Positions 17,094 to 26,208 are shown, numbered from the stretch's first letter. The stretch: 64,000 nt of DNA from UBA1563 sp041667115 (GCA_041667115.1 JBAYFO010000013.1:9207-73206), one strand, 5' to 3'. Notes: generated by a model not told the origin, from the letters alone. Translations and numbers: made by a program.

Positions 17094-17231
17094 TACTAAC
17101 TTGCCTTAGTGCGTCTCTGTCTTGATGTGCATTTGTAACGAGCTAACAGCGGCTCTTTAAATCATTAAAGTAGTGTCAAAACATAAAACTTGGCATTACG
17201 GTTTTATAGTAAAAAATTTGACTATCACGCG

Positions 17232-17915
17232 ATGAATGGTAAAAAATATTTCAAAGCAAAAAAGAGGATCGACTTTATCTTGAGCGCGGTTATCTTAATA
17301 GCCGCGTTTCCTTTCATGTTGTTGATAGCTATTCTCTTAACGGTAATTTTGAAATCATTCCCGCTGATAATTCAAAAGCGCGGCATAACGGGGGACAATC
17401 ATGTGTTCGACCTTTACAAGTTTAGAACAATAAAGATCAATCCCTATAATCAAATAAATAGGGAAAACATTCTTTTCAAACCCGATTTATCTCAATACGT
17501 GCCTGCTTTTTGCCGATGGCTTAGAAGAACCGGTCTTGATGAACTTCCTCAGATTTACAACGTTCTCAAAGGCGAAATGAGTTTAGTCGGTCCCCGCCCT
17601 TTAACCATTAGCGACCTTGACGTGTTGAAGAATAAATATCCTCAGCATTACCGGACTCGGAACCTAATTACCCTGAAGCCGGGAATTACTGGGATGTGGC
17701 AAGTCTTCGGCGATAGAAACGAAGGAATAGAAAATTTGATCGCGCTTGATCTTCACTACTATGAACAGACTTCGCTTTCGGTTGATCTACAAATTTTATT
17801 AAACACTGTTTTCCTGGTCTTCAAAGGAAAACACTCAGATGCTATTTTCCCCGGTATGTCTTGCAGTAAAAAATGGAGTGCGTTAAGCGACACATCTTCA
17901 GTAACTAATTTTTAA
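17232..17915 (+). CDS. Sugar transferase, polyprenyl-phosphate priming type
   Basis: 227 residues from the ATG at 17232; a TTG at 17190 would add 14 residues, and neither has a clear ribosome site. One membrane segment (IDFILSAVILIAAFPFMLLI) is followed by the bacterial sugar transferase domain with its signature blocks: QKRGITGDNHVFDLYKFRT, LRRTGLDELPQIYNVLKGEM, SLVGPRPL and TLKPGITGMWQVFGDRN. Such enzymes load the first hexose-1-phosphate onto undecaprenyl phosphate to start exopolysaccharide or O-antigen synthesis at the inner membrane. No other polymer genes are adjacent, which is unusual for this family. Confidence 0.9.
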   Translation: MNGKKYFKAKKRIDFILSAVILIAAFPFMLLIAILLTVILKSFPLIIQKRGITGDNHVFDLYKFRTIKINPYNQINRENILFKPDLSQYVPAFCRWLRRTGLDELPQIYNVLKGEMSLVGPRPLTISDLDVLKNKYPQHYRTRNLITLKPGITGMWQVFGDRNEGIENLIALDLHYYEQTSLSVDLQILLNTVFLVFKGKHSDAIFPGMSCSKKWSALSDTSSVTNF

Positions 17916-18020
17916 GAGTCGACGTGAGAAGCGCAAAGAAAGGTTTTGACAAATAGAGAAATATTCTCTCTTAACAAAAGAAGTAAACAAAATTTTGTTG
18001 ATCGACGGGTAGTCTCCCGC

Positions 18021-18066
18021 TTCGTCCAAAAGAGTTAATTCTTTTTTCATCCTTCCGCCCTATTGA
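18021..18066 (+). promoter_or_regulatory. Conserved 45-bp upstream element, copy G
   Basis: Begins TTCGTCCAAAAGAGT; core TAATTCTTTTTTCATCC at 18036-18052 (two changes from consensus), then TTCCGCCCTATTGA. The core ends 100 bp before the ATG of CsbD copy 2. A TTGAAC/N17/TATTAT promoter-like pair starts inside it. Confidence 0.72.
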
Positions 18067-18152
18067 ACAAACTTCTATTTCTTCATATTATCTTATCGAG
18101 ATCAAAAACTTTCAAATGAAATAGATCACTTAAAATTATAAAGGAGTACGAA

Positions 18153-18338
18153 ATGAATTGGCTAACAATTAAGGGAAATTGGAATGAAACGGCTGGTAAG
18201 CTTAAACAACAATTTGCAGATCTGACTGATGATGATTTACTTTTAAAAGAAGGGAAAGAAGAAGAATTAATTGGAAGACTGCAGAATAAACTTGGAAAAA
18301 CAAAAAAAGAATTACGCAAAATAATTTCGAAATTATAA
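18153..18338 (+). CDS. CsbD family stress protein, copy 2
   Basis: 61 residues, same length as copy 1 at 9991 and close in sequence (IKGNWNETAGKLKQQFADL, LLKEGKEEELIGRLQNKLG). AAAGGAG lies 7 bp before the ATG. Unlike copy 1, its leader holds conserved element copy G, so the two paralogues are probably controlled differently. The role is a small cytosolic stress-induced protein whose mechanism is unknown. A coiled-coil lipoprotein gene follows 100 bp downstream. Confidence 0.92.
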   Translation: MNWLTIKGNWNETAGKLKQQFADLTDDDLLLKEGKEEELIGRLQNKLGKTKKELRKIISKL

Positions 18339-18438
18339 CGGTTAGTCAGCAGTGCGATTTCCTATACCATGCCGTGCGATTTTCTGTTTCAAGAGATTAA
18401 AGTAATTGAAGACCATTAAATAACATACAAGGAGAATC

Positions 18439-18879
18439 ATGAAAAACAAATATATCATCTTCACGATCATAGGCTTCCTAGCGGGAGCAGTATTAACAAG
18501 CTGTAACATTGATCGAGAAAAAAAAGTTGCGGACGCTAAAGAAAATGTTCAACAAGCAAATCAAGATCTGAAAGAAGCTCAGGCTCAATATGATAAGGAA
18601 TGGCAGCAATTCAAGAGCGATGCCGAATTTAGAATTCGCACAAACGAAAATAGAATTGACGAATTCAAAGCGGAGATTAAAACAGCAAGTGGGAAATTCA
18701 AAGCTAAATATGAGAAAGAAGTTGTTGTGTTAGAACAAAAAAACATCGAACTGAAGAAAAAAATAAGTGGATATAAGTATGAAGGAAAAGATCAATGGGA
18801 AGAATTCAAAAGAGGATTTAATCATGATATGGATGTTGTTGGAGAAACACTAAATGATTTATTCACAAAAAAAGATTAA
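18439..18879 (+). CDS. Coiled-coil lipoprotein of unknown function
   Basis: 146 residues. Lipobox ends at Cys22 (AVLTSCNID). Almost the entire mature part (about 26-125) is predicted coiled coil, rich in Lys, Glu, Gln and Ala with heptad spacing. The last 20 residues (GFNHDMDVVGETLNDLF) look like an amphipathic helix. Similar short lipoproteins often neighbour CsbD or other stress genes in FCB genomes; this is an impression, not a search result. AAGGAG lies 5 bp before the ATG. Probable periplasmic spacer or chaperone-like protein; function unproven. Confidence 0.75.
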   Translation: MKNKYIIFTIIGFLAGAVLTSCNIDREKKVADAKENVQQANQDLKEAQAQYDKEWQQFKSDAEFRIRTNENRIDEFKAEIKTASGKFKAKYEKEVVVLEQKNIELKKKISGYKYEGKDQWEEFKRGFNHDMDVVGETLNDLFTKKD

Positions 18880-18927
18880 CAGCAATTGATCTTTTAATAA
18901 GTACTATAACAAAATTCTAAAAAGAAA

Positions 18928-20136
18928 ATGCAAAAATTCAAATTATTCTATCCTATTATTTTCAGCATTTTACTAACATGGAATTTGCAAGCTCAGTTGA
19001 GATTTCCTACTCTTATTCGTTCATCACTCGAGAATGAAATTTTAATTCTCTCTATTGATAAACCTGTTTATTTTCCGGGTGACACGGTCATTTTCAAAAT
19101 TTTACGAAATGACAGTTCTGCAACTTCTTCTGCAATTCCAGTTTTAATTATGGAAGAGACAACACTAAAATCCATTGCCCGAAATATATATAGCGCTACA
19201 ATCCCTCAAGCATGCGCACCGGGGCAATATCGAGTACGCCTAAGAGTTACGGATGCTCAAAACCGGCGTTATGTTTATGCGACAGATTGCATTGTAAATG
19301 TAGAAGAACACCAGGTTATTGAACAGATAAGTAAGTATGTCCACATTGAACCAGACTCCGGTGGTGTAGATCAGAAATCCCCTGTAACGCTCGATCGAAG
19401 TCAGATTCGAAATCTACGAGTGATATTTCAGCGCGATAGCATTGGAGAGGGGATGGGACCGCAGTTCGTTACAATTAGAACGACAGTACTATTGCGGGAT
19501 GGAATTACGGCACAGACTTTTGAACGACGTGTTTTAACCTTTCGGAGTGACAAGGATCCGGAACGTGACTATGCTATGTTGGTTCAATACCGCAGAGCTT
19601 ATGGCCCATACGCAGCAATTCGACCTGAGGAATTTACACAAGTACAAATAAATGTGGACACACTTCCAGATTGGGCTATTGTCAAAATAAATATCGAACC
19701 CGACTACACCATAAAAATTGGAGGTTACGACCGCTCTAACTCATACACCCGGTATTTCCACGTAAGAGGTCCAAAGATTGAAATAGGGCTCGCTCTTGGG
19801 ATACCAAAAGTTTTGTACGACTCGAGAGCAAAAGATACGATACAGTATGGAAACTATAGTGCGATGATAAGATTTTATTATGTGGACGAATTAACCGGGC
19901 ATCGGTTTCCAGTTAATTTTGGAATAGGAACGTATGGAGTTAATTCTCCTATAGATGTTAATGCCGGTCGTGGCGGATTTGCTTTATCATTACTCTTTAA
20001 TGTTGCCGAGATGACGCGAATGGTAGGAATCGACTTGAGTAAAACGATTAATGCGGGGTTGGAACTTGCTCCCTTTTTCCCTTTAAAAAAGAAAGCGCGA
20101 ATTTTAATTGCTGCACAGGTGGGTATCTCACTTTAA
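18928..20136 (+). CDS. Secreted protein with N-terminal macroglobulin-like beta-sandwich, unknown function
   Basis: 402 residues, signal peptide to about residue 22 (WNLQAQLRF). Residues about 35-125 contain LSIDKPVYFPGDTVIFKI and PGQYRVRLRVTDAQNRRYVYATDC, the pattern of an MG2-type macroglobulin or invasin-like beta domain. The C-terminal 200 residues are beta-rich (IEIGLALGIPKVLYDSRA, GFALSLLFNVAEM) and end in a hydrophobic strand (ILIAAQVGISL), suggesting an outer-membrane or surface-anchored part. No family is firmly recognised. Separated from neighbours by more than 45 bp on each side. Confidence 0.65.
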   Translation: MQKFKLFYPIIFSILLTWNLQAQLRFPTLIRSSLENEILILSIDKPVYFPGDTVIFKILRNDSSATSSAIPVLIMEETTLKSIARNIYSATIPQACAPGQYRVRLRVTDAQNRRYVYATDCIVNVEEHQVIEQISKYVHIEPDSGGVDQKSPVTLDRSQIRNLRVIFQRDSIGEGMGPQFVTIRTTVLLRDGITAQTFERRVLTFRSDKDPERDYAMLVQYRRAYGPYAAIRPEEFTQVQINVDTLPDWAIVKINIEPDYTIKIGGYDRSNSYTRYFHVRGPKIEIGLALGIPKVLYDSRAKDTIQYGNYSAMIRFYYVDELTGHRFPVNFGIGTYGVNSPIDVNAGRGGFALSLLFNVAEMTRMVGIDLSKTINAGLELAPFFPLKKKARILIAAQVGISL

Positions 20137-20274
20137 TTTAGCCCTCTGGCATAGTTGTGCCTGTTAAGTTAAAGTCTCTCTGTATGTTTGATGTATCACG
20201 ATAGCCTTATAACATTATTTGATGAACTGTTCGATAGTTTATAAATTAATATTATAAATATGGAAATATTTGAT

Positions 20275-21321
20275 ATGAAAAATATATTTGTGATTTTATT
20301 ACTTACAATCTCATTATACACTCTTCATCCTCAAAGTATTCGTCCCATACGGGATGATGTTGGTTTCTGCTGGAATGCTGATGAAATGAATTCATTTATT
20401 GAGTATCTAGCTAAACAAACAAAACCTTCTCCGGAAGATTCTCCGGGTAATTTAATTGGAGGTATTTCGGTGCATGATGATTATCTCTATGCAGGTAATG
20501 TGTATTTCCCATTGTTTAGTAAGATAAGAACAAAAGAAGTAATTATTTTCGGTGTTACTCATGGCACTGTCCGTAAAGAAATGAATGATCCTAAAAATGT
20601 CTTGATCTTGGATGAGTATGATAAATGGCAGGGACCGTATGGAACCGTTGCAATATCGCCATTGCGTGAATTGATAAAAGAAAAATTGCCGAAGGAAGAT
20701 TTTTCGGTAAGCAACAAAGCCCACTGCATCGAACATTCTATTGAAGCTTTAATTCCCTTTCTGCAATACTACAACCGCGATGTCAAAATAACTCCAATAA
20801 TGATAACGCAAATGTCTTTTGAAAGGATGGAAGAGGTTAGCAAAAAACTTTCTCAGATAATTTTAGACTATGTAAAGGAAAAGAACCTTGAATCCGGGAA
20901 AGATATCTTCTTTTTAATTTCGAATGACGGAGATCATTACGGAGAAGATTTCAATAATTCACCTTTTGGAACGGATGAGCAGGCTCATCAAACAGCTACG
21001 GAAAATGATCGAAGGATAATTAAAGAAAATTTAACCGGTGAAATTAATTTAGAAAATTTAAATAAACTGAAAATGGAACTATGGCCGGATGATGAAAATA
21101 AAAAACAGATGCCTGTCTGGTGCGGAAGATATTCAATTGTATTTGGATTGATGACAATTGCCGATATGTTCCATCCGGTGAAAGGACAACTGTTTAAGTA
21201 TTCCGACACATTTACGGAAAAAGTGTTACCGGTTAAGACAACGAGCATGGGTTTGACCGCAGTTTTCTCGCTGAAGCATTGGTGCGGATTCTTTTCGCTG
21301 GGGATTTATTCCGGTTGGTAA
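20275..21321 (+). CDS. amrB: AmmeMemoRadiSam system protein B (Memo-like), secreted form
   Basis: 348 residues from 20275, which gives a signal peptide (MKNIFVILLLTISLYTLHPQ); an ATG at 20260 would add five residues including two acidic ones. The rest matches the Memo/AmrB family: GGISVHDDYLYAG, EVIIFGVTHGTVRKE, EHSIEALIPFLQYY and LISNDGDHYGEDF carry the conserved His/Asp/Cys-type site of this class III dioxygenase-related fold. AmrB usually sits with AmrA and a radical SAM protein; neither is nearby, and a signal peptide is unusual for the cytosolic family. Exact activity is unknown. Confidence 0.82.
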   Translation: MKNIFVILLLTISLYTLHPQSIRPIRDDVGFCWNADEMNSFIEYLAKQTKPSPEDSPGNLIGGISVHDDYLYAGNVYFPLFSKIRTKEVIIFGVTHGTVRKEMNDPKNVLILDEYDKWQGPYGTVAISPLRELIKEKLPKEDFSVSNKAHCIEHSIEALIPFLQYYNRDVKITPIMITQMSFERMEEVSKKLSQIILDYVKEKNLESGKDIFFLISNDGDHYGEDFNNSPFGTDEQAHQTATENDRRIIKENLTGEINLENLNKLKMELWPDDENKKQMPVWCGRYSIVFGLMTIADMFHPVKGQLFKYSDTFTEKVLPVKTTSMGLTAVFSLKHWCGFFSLGIYSGW

Positions 21322-21472
21322 TGAATAACATGTAGCAAGCCGGAGTGTACTTTTTGAAAAAATTTTTTACTGGTGGATCAACAGTCAAAAGTATGAATGC
21401 AACCCATTAGTGGTTCTGATTTACCAGATTTTAGATTGGCAAAAAAAATATTAAAAGAGAAATAATACCACA

Positions 21473-23971
21473 ATGAAAAAATTAATTTTTATTATTTATA
21501 CGGCTGCAATCATACAACTTTTATTTTCCGTTAAACTGTCGGCACAAAGTTGGATTAGAATCAACCAGCTTGGCTATCTGCAAAAGTCGTTTAAAGTTGC
21601 AGTACTTGGAAGCAAAGAAAATATTTCTGTCAAGCAATTTGAATTATGCGATGCGCTTACCGGGGACACAGTTTGGAAATTCGGTAGTGTAAAATCTTAC
21701 GGTGCTTACGGGCCTTTTAAAACTTCTTTTCGCCTGGACTTTTCCAACTTTACTAAAGAAGGTGCTTACTTTATTAAAGCAGCGGACGTAAAATCTCCAA
21801 GCTTTAGAATAGCAAATGATGTATACAACGGAACAGCCGACGTTCTCTTAAAGTATATGCGCGAACAACAGTGCGGGTATAACCCGGTTCTAAAAGATTC
21901 GTGTCATACTCACGATGGTTTTATCATTTATGATCCACCACATGATTCAACATTTATTGATGTTGTGGGTGGCTGGCACGACGCGACAGATTACCTTCAA
22001 TATGTTACTACTTCCGCCAATGCCGTCTTTCAGATGCTTTTTGCTTACCAACAAAATCCAAAATCGTTTGAAGATAAATATAACGCCAATGGTGATCCCG
22101 GGGCGAACGGTATTGCCGATATTTTGGATGAAGCAAAATGGGGGTTGAACTGGCTGGTAAAAATGAATCCTAAAAAAAATGTGATGTTCAACCAGATTGC
22201 CGATGATCGCGACCACGCAGGTTTTCGACTTCCCAATAAAGATTCGGTTAATTACGGAATTGATCTGGAACGTCCGGTTTATTTTTGTAACGGCAAACCG
22301 CAAGGACTTTTCAAATATAAAAATCAAACTACAGGAGTTGCTTCGACTGCAGGTAAGTTTGCTTCAGCATTTGCACTTGGTTCGCAAATACTAAAAAAAT
22401 ATTATCCTGAGTTTGCTGAAGAGATACGGCAAAAAGCGATTGACGCTTATGCATTTGGAAAAGAGAATCCGGGAGTATGTCAAACCGCACCTGCCAAGTC
22501 GCCTTATTATTATGAAGAATCAAACTGGGTTGATGATATGGAATTGGCAGCGGTGCAATTAAGCGTTTTGACGAAAGATCAAAAATATTTGTATGATGCT
22601 GTGGACTACGGAAAACAGGAACCCGTTACTCCCTGGATGGGGGCGGATACTGCCAGCCATTACGCATGGTATCCTTTCATTAATTTGGGTCATTATTATC
22701 TTTCAGATGCTTCCAATAAAAAAAATGATAAGCAATTTATAAAATATTTAAAAGAAGGAATTGACAGTATTTATCAGCGCGGTAAATCAAATCCTTTTTT
22801 AATTGGTGTTCCGTTTATCTGGTGTTCGAATAATCTAGTATCTGCTATTGTTACTCAATGTCATCTTTATTTTGAATTGACGAAAGATCCGACTTATCTT
22901 CCGATGGAAGCCTCTCTAAGAGACTGGCTTTTAGGCTGCAACATTTGGGGAACAAGTATGATAATTGATTTTCCGGAAGGAAGGGTATCTCCAAAAGATC
23001 CCCATTCTTCTTTCACGGTTGTTGGTAAAATTAAAATTCCCGGCGGTTTAGTTGATGGTCCGGTCTATACAACTATTTATAATAAACTTGCAGGACTAAA
23101 ACTTTTTAAGGAAGATGCTTTTAAAGAATTCCAATCTAACGTAGCGGTTTATCATGATGATTACGGTGATTATTCAACGGACGAACCGACGATGGATGGA
23201 ACGGCTAGTTTGACTTATTATTTCTCAGCTTTGCAGAAAGAAGGAATGAGTTCTTCGTATAAAAAAAATTTTGAATACATACGTGGTGGAATAATTAGAA
23301 CCGATACGACTAAAAAAGAAATTCATCTTGTGTTTACCGGACATGGCTTTGCGGACGGGATTGAGAAGGTTCGACAAGTTTTAAAGAAGCATCATATTAA
23401 GGGAGCGTTTTTCTTTACCGGTGATTTTTACAGAACTCCGGAATTCAAAAGTGAAATTGAAAAATTGAAGAAGGATGGAAATTATCTAGGCGCTCATTCC
23501 GATAAGCACCTGTTATACGCTTCATGGACGGACAGAGATTCAACGTTTGTAACAAAAGAAGAATTCATAAATGATTTAAAAGCAAATTATGAAGAGATGA
23601 AGAAGTTCGGCATTACTAAAAACGATGCAAAATATTTTCTGCCGCCATTTGAGTGGTACAATAATGACATCAGCAATTGGTGCAATGAGATAGGATTAAC
23701 GCTGGTAAACTTTACTCCCGGGACTTATTCCAATGCAGATTGGACGTATCCCGATTTGGGTAAACAATATCTAAGCAGCGATACTATCTTTCAAAGAATA
23801 TTGGAGTATGAGCAGAAAGATCCGAACGGATTAAACGGTTTTATCTTGTTAACTCATCCGGGCACGGATCCAAGGCGACCCGATAAGTTTTATAACAAGC
23901 TTGATGAATTAATTATTGTTTTACAAAAGAAAGGTTATAAGTTTACTTTATTAAGTGATGTGATGGAGTAA
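21473..23971 (+). CDS. GH9 endoglucanase fused to a polysaccharide deacetylase-like domain
   Basis: 832 residues with a signal peptide (to about 24, KLSAQS). An Ig-like CelD_N domain (about 27-115, INQLGYLQKSFKVAVLG) precedes a GH9 catalytic domain at about 120-590: GGWHDATDYLQY (about 164-175) has the Asp pair and STDEPTMDG (about 567-575) carries the likely acid Glu. A NodB-type deacetylase domain follows at about 605-832. Its metal motif 2 is intact (HSDKH, about 673), but motif 1 reads FTGHGFADG in place of TFDDG, so the usual Asp-Asp pair is missing. Expected to act on beta-1,4-glucans outside the cell or in the periplasm. No T9SS domain or lipobox is present. Confidence 0.9.
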   Translation: MKKLIFIIYTAAIIQLLFSVKLSAQSWIRINQLGYLQKSFKVAVLGSKENISVKQFELCDALTGDTVWKFGSVKSYGAYGPFKTSFRLDFSNFTKEGAYFIKAADVKSPSFRIANDVYNGTADVLLKYMREQQCGYNPVLKDSCHTHDGFIIYDPPHDSTFIDVVGGWHDATDYLQYVTTSANAVFQMLFAYQQNPKSFEDKYNANGDPGANGIADILDEAKWGLNWLVKMNPKKNVMFNQIADDRDHAGFRLPNKDSVNYGIDLERPVYFCNGKPQGLFKYKNQTTGVASTAGKFASAFALGSQILKKYYPEFAEEIRQKAIDAYAFGKENPGVCQTAPAKSPYYYEESNWVDDMELAAVQLSVLTKDQKYLYDAVDYGKQEPVTPWMGADTASHYAWYPFINLGHYYLSDASNKKNDKQFIKYLKEGIDSIYQRGKSNPFLIGVPFIWCSNNLVSAIVTQCHLYFELTKDPTYLPMEASLRDWLLGCNIWGTSMIIDFPEGRVSPKDPHSSFTVVGKIKIPGGLVDGPVYTTIYNKLAGLKLFKEDAFKEFQSNVAVYHDDYGDYSTDEPTMDGTASLTYYFSALQKEGMSSSYKKNFEYIRGGIIRTDTTKKEIHLVFTGHGFADGIEKVRQVLKKHHIKGAFFFTGDFYRTPEFKSEIEKLKKDGNYLGAHSDKHLLYASWTDRDSTFVTKEEFINDLKANYEEMKKFGITKNDAKYFLPPFEWYNNDISNWCNEIGLTLVNFTPGTYSNADWTYPDLGKQYLSSDTIFQRILEYEQKDPNGLNGFILLTHPGTDPRRPDKFYNKLDELIIVLQKKGYKFTLLSDVME

Positions 23972-24002
23972 AAATATATAGTCAGCAAAATAAAGTGCAA
24001 CA

Positions 24003-24037
24003 GTTATAATCCCATGTTTATTGTTGTGGATTATAAC
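24003..24037 (+). terminator. Inverted repeat after the GH9-deacetylase gene
   Basis: Perfect 10-bp arms GTTATAATCC/GGATTATAAC with a 15-nt loop, followed by AAATACAAATTTTT. AT-rich, moderate candidate. Confidence 0.5.
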
Positions 24038-24165
24038 AAATACAAATTTTTGTGTAAATCTTTTCTGTGCTCGCTGATACCTTACGTGAAAAAGATTCTT
24101 CTTTCTTATTATTTAATTTTCTAATTTTGGGATGAGGATTGACCATTTATTAAGACGGAGGTCTT

Positions 24166-24879
24166 ATGTCTGAAAGTAGCGCTTTTATAAAAGCAAAGCA
24201 ATATGTTGAATCTCACTTGCATGATAGTGATGCACAAAAAAAAGAAACGGTAGGCCCGTGTATTACTATATCGCGGGAAGCAGGTTCCGGTTCGGGACTC
24301 ATCGCGGAAAAACTTATCCAACTATTAAAGCCCTTAAGCAAGAATCCCGATACCCCCTGGGCGGTCTTCGACAAAAATTTAATTGAAAAAGTATTAGAAG
24401 ACCATCATCTCCCCCAACAGATAGGAAAATTTTTAAGCGAAGAGAAAAGATCGTTTTTTACTCAAACGATGAATGAACTTCTTGGTATTCACCCCCCATT
24501 GTTAAAACTCTACCACAAAAAAACTGAAACGATTCTTCACCTTGCACATATTGGAAACTGCGTTATCATTGGGCGCGGCGCTAATATTATTACGGCTTCG
24601 TTAAAAAATGTGTATCACGTCCGGTTGATTGCTCCAATTCAATATAGGATTAAGAACGTCCAGGAGTTTTATGGAAATACGAAAGCTCAAGCGATTGATT
24701 TTGTTAAAAAAGAAGATGCTAAACGCAACGCGTTCATTAAAGATCTTTTTAACAAAAACCCGGAAGATCCCTTGCTGTATCATGTTATTATTAATACCGG
24801 CTACTTTTCAATTGATGAAGTTGCTGAAATTATCGCTGAAAGTGTAAGAATAAAATTTCCAAAATTTTACACTGTGTAG
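24166..24879 (+). CDS. Cytidylate kinase-like family protein
   Basis: 237 residues. ITISREAGSGSGLIAEKLIQLL (about 31-52) is the P-loop region of the cytidylate kinase-like family (PF13189 type), followed by WAVFDKNLIEKVL, a helical lid-like region and GNCVIIGRGANIIT (about 126-139). The family resembles nucleoside monophosphate kinases but its substrate is generally not known; it is longer and more divergent than Cmk. GGAGG lies 7 bp upstream of the ATG. It stands alone between a hairpin and the GH16 gene, so context does not help. Confidence 0.85.
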   Translation: MSESSAFIKAKQYVESHLHDSDAQKKETVGPCITISREAGSGSGLIAEKLIQLLKPLSKNPDTPWAVFDKNLIEKVLEDHHLPQQIGKFLSEEKRSFFTQTMNELLGIHPPLLKLYHKKTETILHLAHIGNCVIIGRGANIITASLKNVYHVRLIAPIQYRIKNVQEFYGNTKAQAIDFVKKEDAKRNAFIKDLFNKNPEDPLLYHVIINTGYFSIDEVAEIIAESVRIKFPKFYTV

Positions 24880-25032
24880 CACCATCATAATTTCGAGATA
24901 GATCGTGAATTCGTTGTACCATCTTGTGCTATCAATTGCAATGAGATAAAGTGTATCGCTTATCCTCCTCATTTTTTTTGTATTAGAATATTGTTTGCTG
25001 CTGATGTTTTTAACAAGCCAGATATTTTTTAT

Positions 25033-25040
25033 TATATTTG
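25033..25040 (+). promoter_or_regulatory. Candidate -7 box (TATATTTG) upstream of the GH16 gene
   Basis: Fits the Bacteroidota TAnnTTTG -7 consensus, 70 bp before the GH16 start codon. No TTTG at the expected -33 spacing, so weak. Confidence 0.3.
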
Positions 25041-25110
25041 TAAGAGTTAATAACACGCAAAAAGAATCCTCATTCTTTTATGTAAGAGAAATAAAAATCT
25101 AAAGAAAGTC

Positions 25111-26208
25111 ATGATAAAAAAACTACTTCTTACTCTATTCGTTATAATCACCGCGTCAGCACGGGCGCAGAATTATCAATTAGTTTGGTCTGATGAGTTC
25201 TCAAGCCCAACCATTAACACCTCCAATTGGACGTATGAGATCGGCAATAACAACGGTTGGGGAAACAATGAATTAGAATATTACACAAATCGTAACGTAA
25301 ATTCTTATATACAAGACAGTAGTTTGGTTATCGAAGCAAAGCAGGAAAGTTACGGCGGGAAAAGTTATACTTCCGCCAGAATGATAACGAAGGGAAAGAA
25401 ATTTTTTACATACGGAAAAATTGAGGCAAGAATAAAACTCCCTTACGGAAAAGGAATTTGGCCCGCTTTCTGGATGCTTGGAGAAAATATTTCTACAGTC
25501 GGTTGGCCTGCATGTGGCGAAATTGATATTATGGAATTGATCGGAGGCGGTGTTAATGATAAAAAAGTTTACGGAACCGCTCATTGGAATAATAACGGAC
25601 ACGTTCAATACGGAGGAAATTATTCTCTTAGCTCAGGAATTTTTGCAGATGATTACCATGTTTTTACAATTGTGTGGAACTCAAAATCAATTCAATGGTA
25701 TGTAGATGGTTCGAAATATTGTACTATAGATATTACTTCATCGAGTTTGCAGGCATTTCAAAAAAATAATTTTATCATTCTTAATCTTGCGGTTGGGGGT
25801 AAATGGCCGGGCAATCCGGATACAACTACTGTCTTTCCACAAAAAATGTACGTTGATTATGTTCGCGTGTATCAAGAAGTTCCGGCTTCCACGGATGAAG
25901 ATGAAGGGAATATTGTTCCAGGACAATTCAAACTCCAAAACAACTTTCCAAATCCGTTTAATCCGGAAACAGAAATCGGATTTCAATTACCAACGAACAA
26001 TTTTGTAACACTTAAAATTTATAATGTTTTGGGAAATGAAGTAGCGACATTAATAAACGAAGAAAAACCGGCGGGGAAATATTCCGTAAAGTTTGATACA
26101 ACTATCCACCACCAACTAACCACTAACACAATACCAAGCGGAGTATACTACTATTCCTTAACGGCCGGATCATTTAGGGAGACAAAAAAGATGATGTTTT
26201 TAAAATAA
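25111..26208 (+). CDS. Glycoside hydrolase family 16 beta-glucanase with T9SS C-terminal domain
   Basis: 365 residues. Signal peptide to about residue 20 (SARAQNYQ). GH16 domain at about 22-258: QLVWSDEFSSP, TYGKIEARIKLPYGKGIWPAFW, and the catalytic GEIDIMELIG (about 136-145) with the E-x-D-x-x-E triad, then WNNNGHVQYGG and WYVDGS. The lack of the beta-bulge Met found in some subfamilies is not evident; laminarinase or lichenase activity is most likely. The last 85 residues are a type IX sorting domain (QNNFPNPFNPETEIGFQL ... KKMMFLK), so it is secreted or surface-bound. With the GH9 gene nearby it suggests use of glucan polysaccharides. Confidence 0.93.
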   Translation: MIKKLLLTLFVIITASARAQNYQLVWSDEFSSPTINTSNWTYEIGNNNGWGNNELEYYTNRNVNSYIQDSSLVIEAKQESYGGKSYTSARMITKGKKFFTYGKIEARIKLPYGKGIWPAFWMLGENISTVGWPACGEIDIMELIGGGVNDKKVYGTAHWNNNGHVQYGGNYSLSSGIFADDYHVFTIVWNSKSIQWYVDGSKYCTIDITSSSLQAFQKNNFIILNLAVGGKWPGNPDTTTVFPQKMYVDYVRVYQEVPASTDEDEGNIVPGQFKLQNNFPNPFNPETEIGFQLPTNNFVTLKIYNVLGNEVATLINEEKPAGKYSVKFDTTIHHQLTTNTIPSGVYYYSLTAGSFRETKKMMFLK

